Assembly (NCBI GenBank): GCA_022813675.1
Contig: CP063375.1
Span: forward strand, 62,001 to 126,000
Length of the DNA: 64,000 nucleotides
Direction: 5' to 3'
Origin: Deferribacteraceae bacterium V6Fe1
GTDB lineage: Bacteria > Chrysiogenota > Deferribacteres > Deferribacterales > Deferrivibrionaceae
Part shown: piece after piece, positions 62,883-64,000 of the stretch
Layout: every line of letters starts with the position of its first letter
Position numbering within the stretch: the stretch's first letter is position 1
Notes under the pieces: model-generated
The model's database searches: none
The model's input: only the letters and a program-made list of their open reading frames with translations
Told to the model about the DNA's origin: nothing
Made by a program: the position numbers and the translations under genes

Positions 62883-64000
62883 TTATTTAAGCTCTTTCAG
62901 CTCCCTCTTCCTCTCTACCATTTCATAAACTTCAAATATATCGCCCTCTTTAATATCATTAAATCTGTCAATACCTACACCACACTCATAACCGGCAACG
63001 ACTTCTTTTGCATCATCTTGAAAACGCTTTAAAGAACCAACAGTACCGTCATAAACAACGATATTGTCACGAATAACTCTAACTTTAGCGTTTCTTGTAA
63101 TTTTACCTTCCAAAACATACGCACCGGCAATTTTGCCTATTTTAGGAACTGAAAATACCTGCCTTACCTCAACTCTGCCAATTACACTTTCATTAACTTC
63201 CGGCGACAACATACCTTCGATAGCACTTTTAATGTTATCTATTGCCTCATATATAACCGAATATAAGTTAATTTCCACATCTTCGCGCTCGGCAACTGCT
63301 CTTGCATTATTGTCAGGTCTTACGTTAAATCCTATAATAACCGCATTTGAAGCGGCAGCCAAAAGAACGTCAGATTCATTTATACCACCAACACCATCAT
63401 GAATAATATTTACTTTAACTTCCTGGTTTGACAACTTTAGCAAACTTGTCTTCAATGCTTCAACAGAGCCCTGAACATCTGCTTTTATGACTATATTAAG
63501 CTCCTGAATCTCACCTTCCTTAATTCTATCAAACAGATCATTAAGACTCACTTTGCTCTTCTCTCTTAACTCAGCCTCTTTCTGTTTTGCCATTCTAATC
63601 TCGGCAACTTGTCTTGCCACCTTTTCATTCGGCACTACAATAAAGGTTTGGCCTGACTCAGGAACAGAAGAAAACCCCATTACCTCAACAGGTACAGATG
63701 GGCCGGCAGTCTTTACTGACCTTCCCACTGAGTTAAACATGGCTCTTACTTTACCAAATGTTGGCCCTACCACAAAAAAATCTCCGTTTTTCAAAGTACC
63801 CTTTCTAACCAAAACGGTACCAACCGGGCCCCTCTGCTTATCAAGTTTTGATTCTATTATTATACCTTCGGCTAATCTGTCATAATCAGCCTTGAGCTCC
63901 AACATATCCGCTTCAAGGAGAACTCTTTCAAGCAAATCCTCAATGCCTATCCTGTTTTTAGCTGAAATCTCCTGAAACTGGTTTTCACCACCCCACTCTT
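62883..64000 (-). CDS. infB: Translation initiation factor IF-2, C-terminal part (partial at window end)
   Basis: The reading frame runs off the right edge. It covers the end of the G domain (about the last 20 residues of the NRIGIEDLLERVLLEADMLE part), domain II (GPVGTVLVRKGTLKNGDFFV), domain III (ADVQGSVEALKTSLLKL) and domain IV (RVEVRQVFSVPKIGKIAGAY), which binds fMet-tRNA. The GTPase motifs lie outside the window. It is the first gene seen of the infB-rbfA-truB-rpsO-pnp run. Confidence 0.97.
   Translation of the reverse strand, partial: EWGGENQFQEISAKNRIGIEDLLERVLLEADMLELKADYDRLAEGIIIESKLDKQRGPVGTVLVRKGTLKNGDFFVVGPTFGKVRAMFNSVGRSVKTAGPSVPVEVMGFSSVPESGQTFIVVPNEKVARQVAEIRMAKQKEAELREKSKVSLNDLFDRIKEGEIQELNIVIKADVQGSVEALKTSLLKLSNQEVKVNIIHDGVGGINESDVLLAAASNAVIIGFNVRPDNNARAVAEREDVEINLYSVIYEAIDNIKSAIEGMLSPEVNESVIGRVEVRQVFSVPKIGKIAGAYVLEGKITRNAKVRVIRDNIVVYDGTVGSLKRFQDDAKEVVAGYECGVGIDRFNDIKEGDIFEVYEMVERKRELKELK

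Noticed and set aside
1-64000. CRISPR arrays
   Set aside because: No regularly spaced identical repeats were seen; the repeats found are cassette hairpins, IS ends and one gene duplication.

Overview
The window is AT-rich bacterial chromosome, most like a Gram-negative of the Deferribacterota type (Deferribacter/Flexistipes relatives). This placement is an inference from the mix of genes: heptose kinase, RND/TolC efflux and lipoproteins (two membranes), an orange-protein-complex-like Fe-S ATPase cluster, a UbiD-type decarboxylase, and small conserved DUF2914/DUF465/DUF503 proteins. No rRNA or CRISPR is present. One tRNA (anticodon CAT) is seen.

Left part (1-17.6 kb): the 3' end of the sigma factor gene rpoD, the tRNA, then a plus-strand run (Nif3-like protein, zinc-ribbon coiled-coil protein, RNase HI, an ATPase-less histidine-kinase-like protein, a 912-aa TPR lipoprotein and a membrane protein). 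Facing it is a long minus-strand housekeeping run: rfaE1-type heptose kinase, nnrD, tsaE, valS, nadC, a cysteine-less redoxin, trxB, DUF2914 and rsmI. From 17.7 to 24 kb lies a TetR-controlled RND efflux operon (tetR, membrane fusion protein, AcrB-type pump, NodT/TolC channel) with a clear operator over the promoter. From 24.7 to 30 kb are cell-wall enzymes (deacetylase, MltB) and the Fe-S ATPase/NifX-like cluster preceded by a large palindrome.

Accessory part (about 30.4-37.6 kb): this is the most interesting region. It reads as a chromosomal integron. A decayed integron integrase gene (intI; frameshift, stop codon, core deletion) at 37127-37572 on the plus strand diverges from a minus-strand gene-cassette array. 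An attI-like site with a cassette promoter at 35491-37030 is split by a 1467-bp insertion sequence with a 9-bp target duplication. The cassettes carry an HNH-WYL gene (broken by one stop codon), an intact XerC/D-like tyrosine recombinase, a trypsin-like protease, and a DUF6884-like plus GIY-YIG-like gene pair. Cassette ends carry matched inverted core sites and attC-like hairpins. The last cassette joins, exactly at its end box, a truncated near-copy of the flavoprotein oxidoreductase gene that flanks the other side of the region. A second attI-like copy and a Rap1a/Tai-type immunity gene follow. The two oxidoreductase copies are 576-bp direct repeats 6738 bp apart, so homologous recombination could delete the array.

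Right part (37.7-64 kb): ordinary chromosome. It holds the full flavoprotein oxidoreductase, a short ComEC, ThiF/ThiS, a thioredoxin-like protein, LysE, UbiD, PdxH and a cation/proton antiporter. A minus-strand block of translation and RNA genes follows, running infB (partial), DUF503, rbfA, truB, rpsO, pnp, M16 protease, dut, tsaB, rimI, DUF465, metK, a dihydrolipoamide-dehydrogenase-like protein, folK, a cytidylate-kinase-like protein, hisS, aspS, a LysM lipoprotein and an SDR enzyme.
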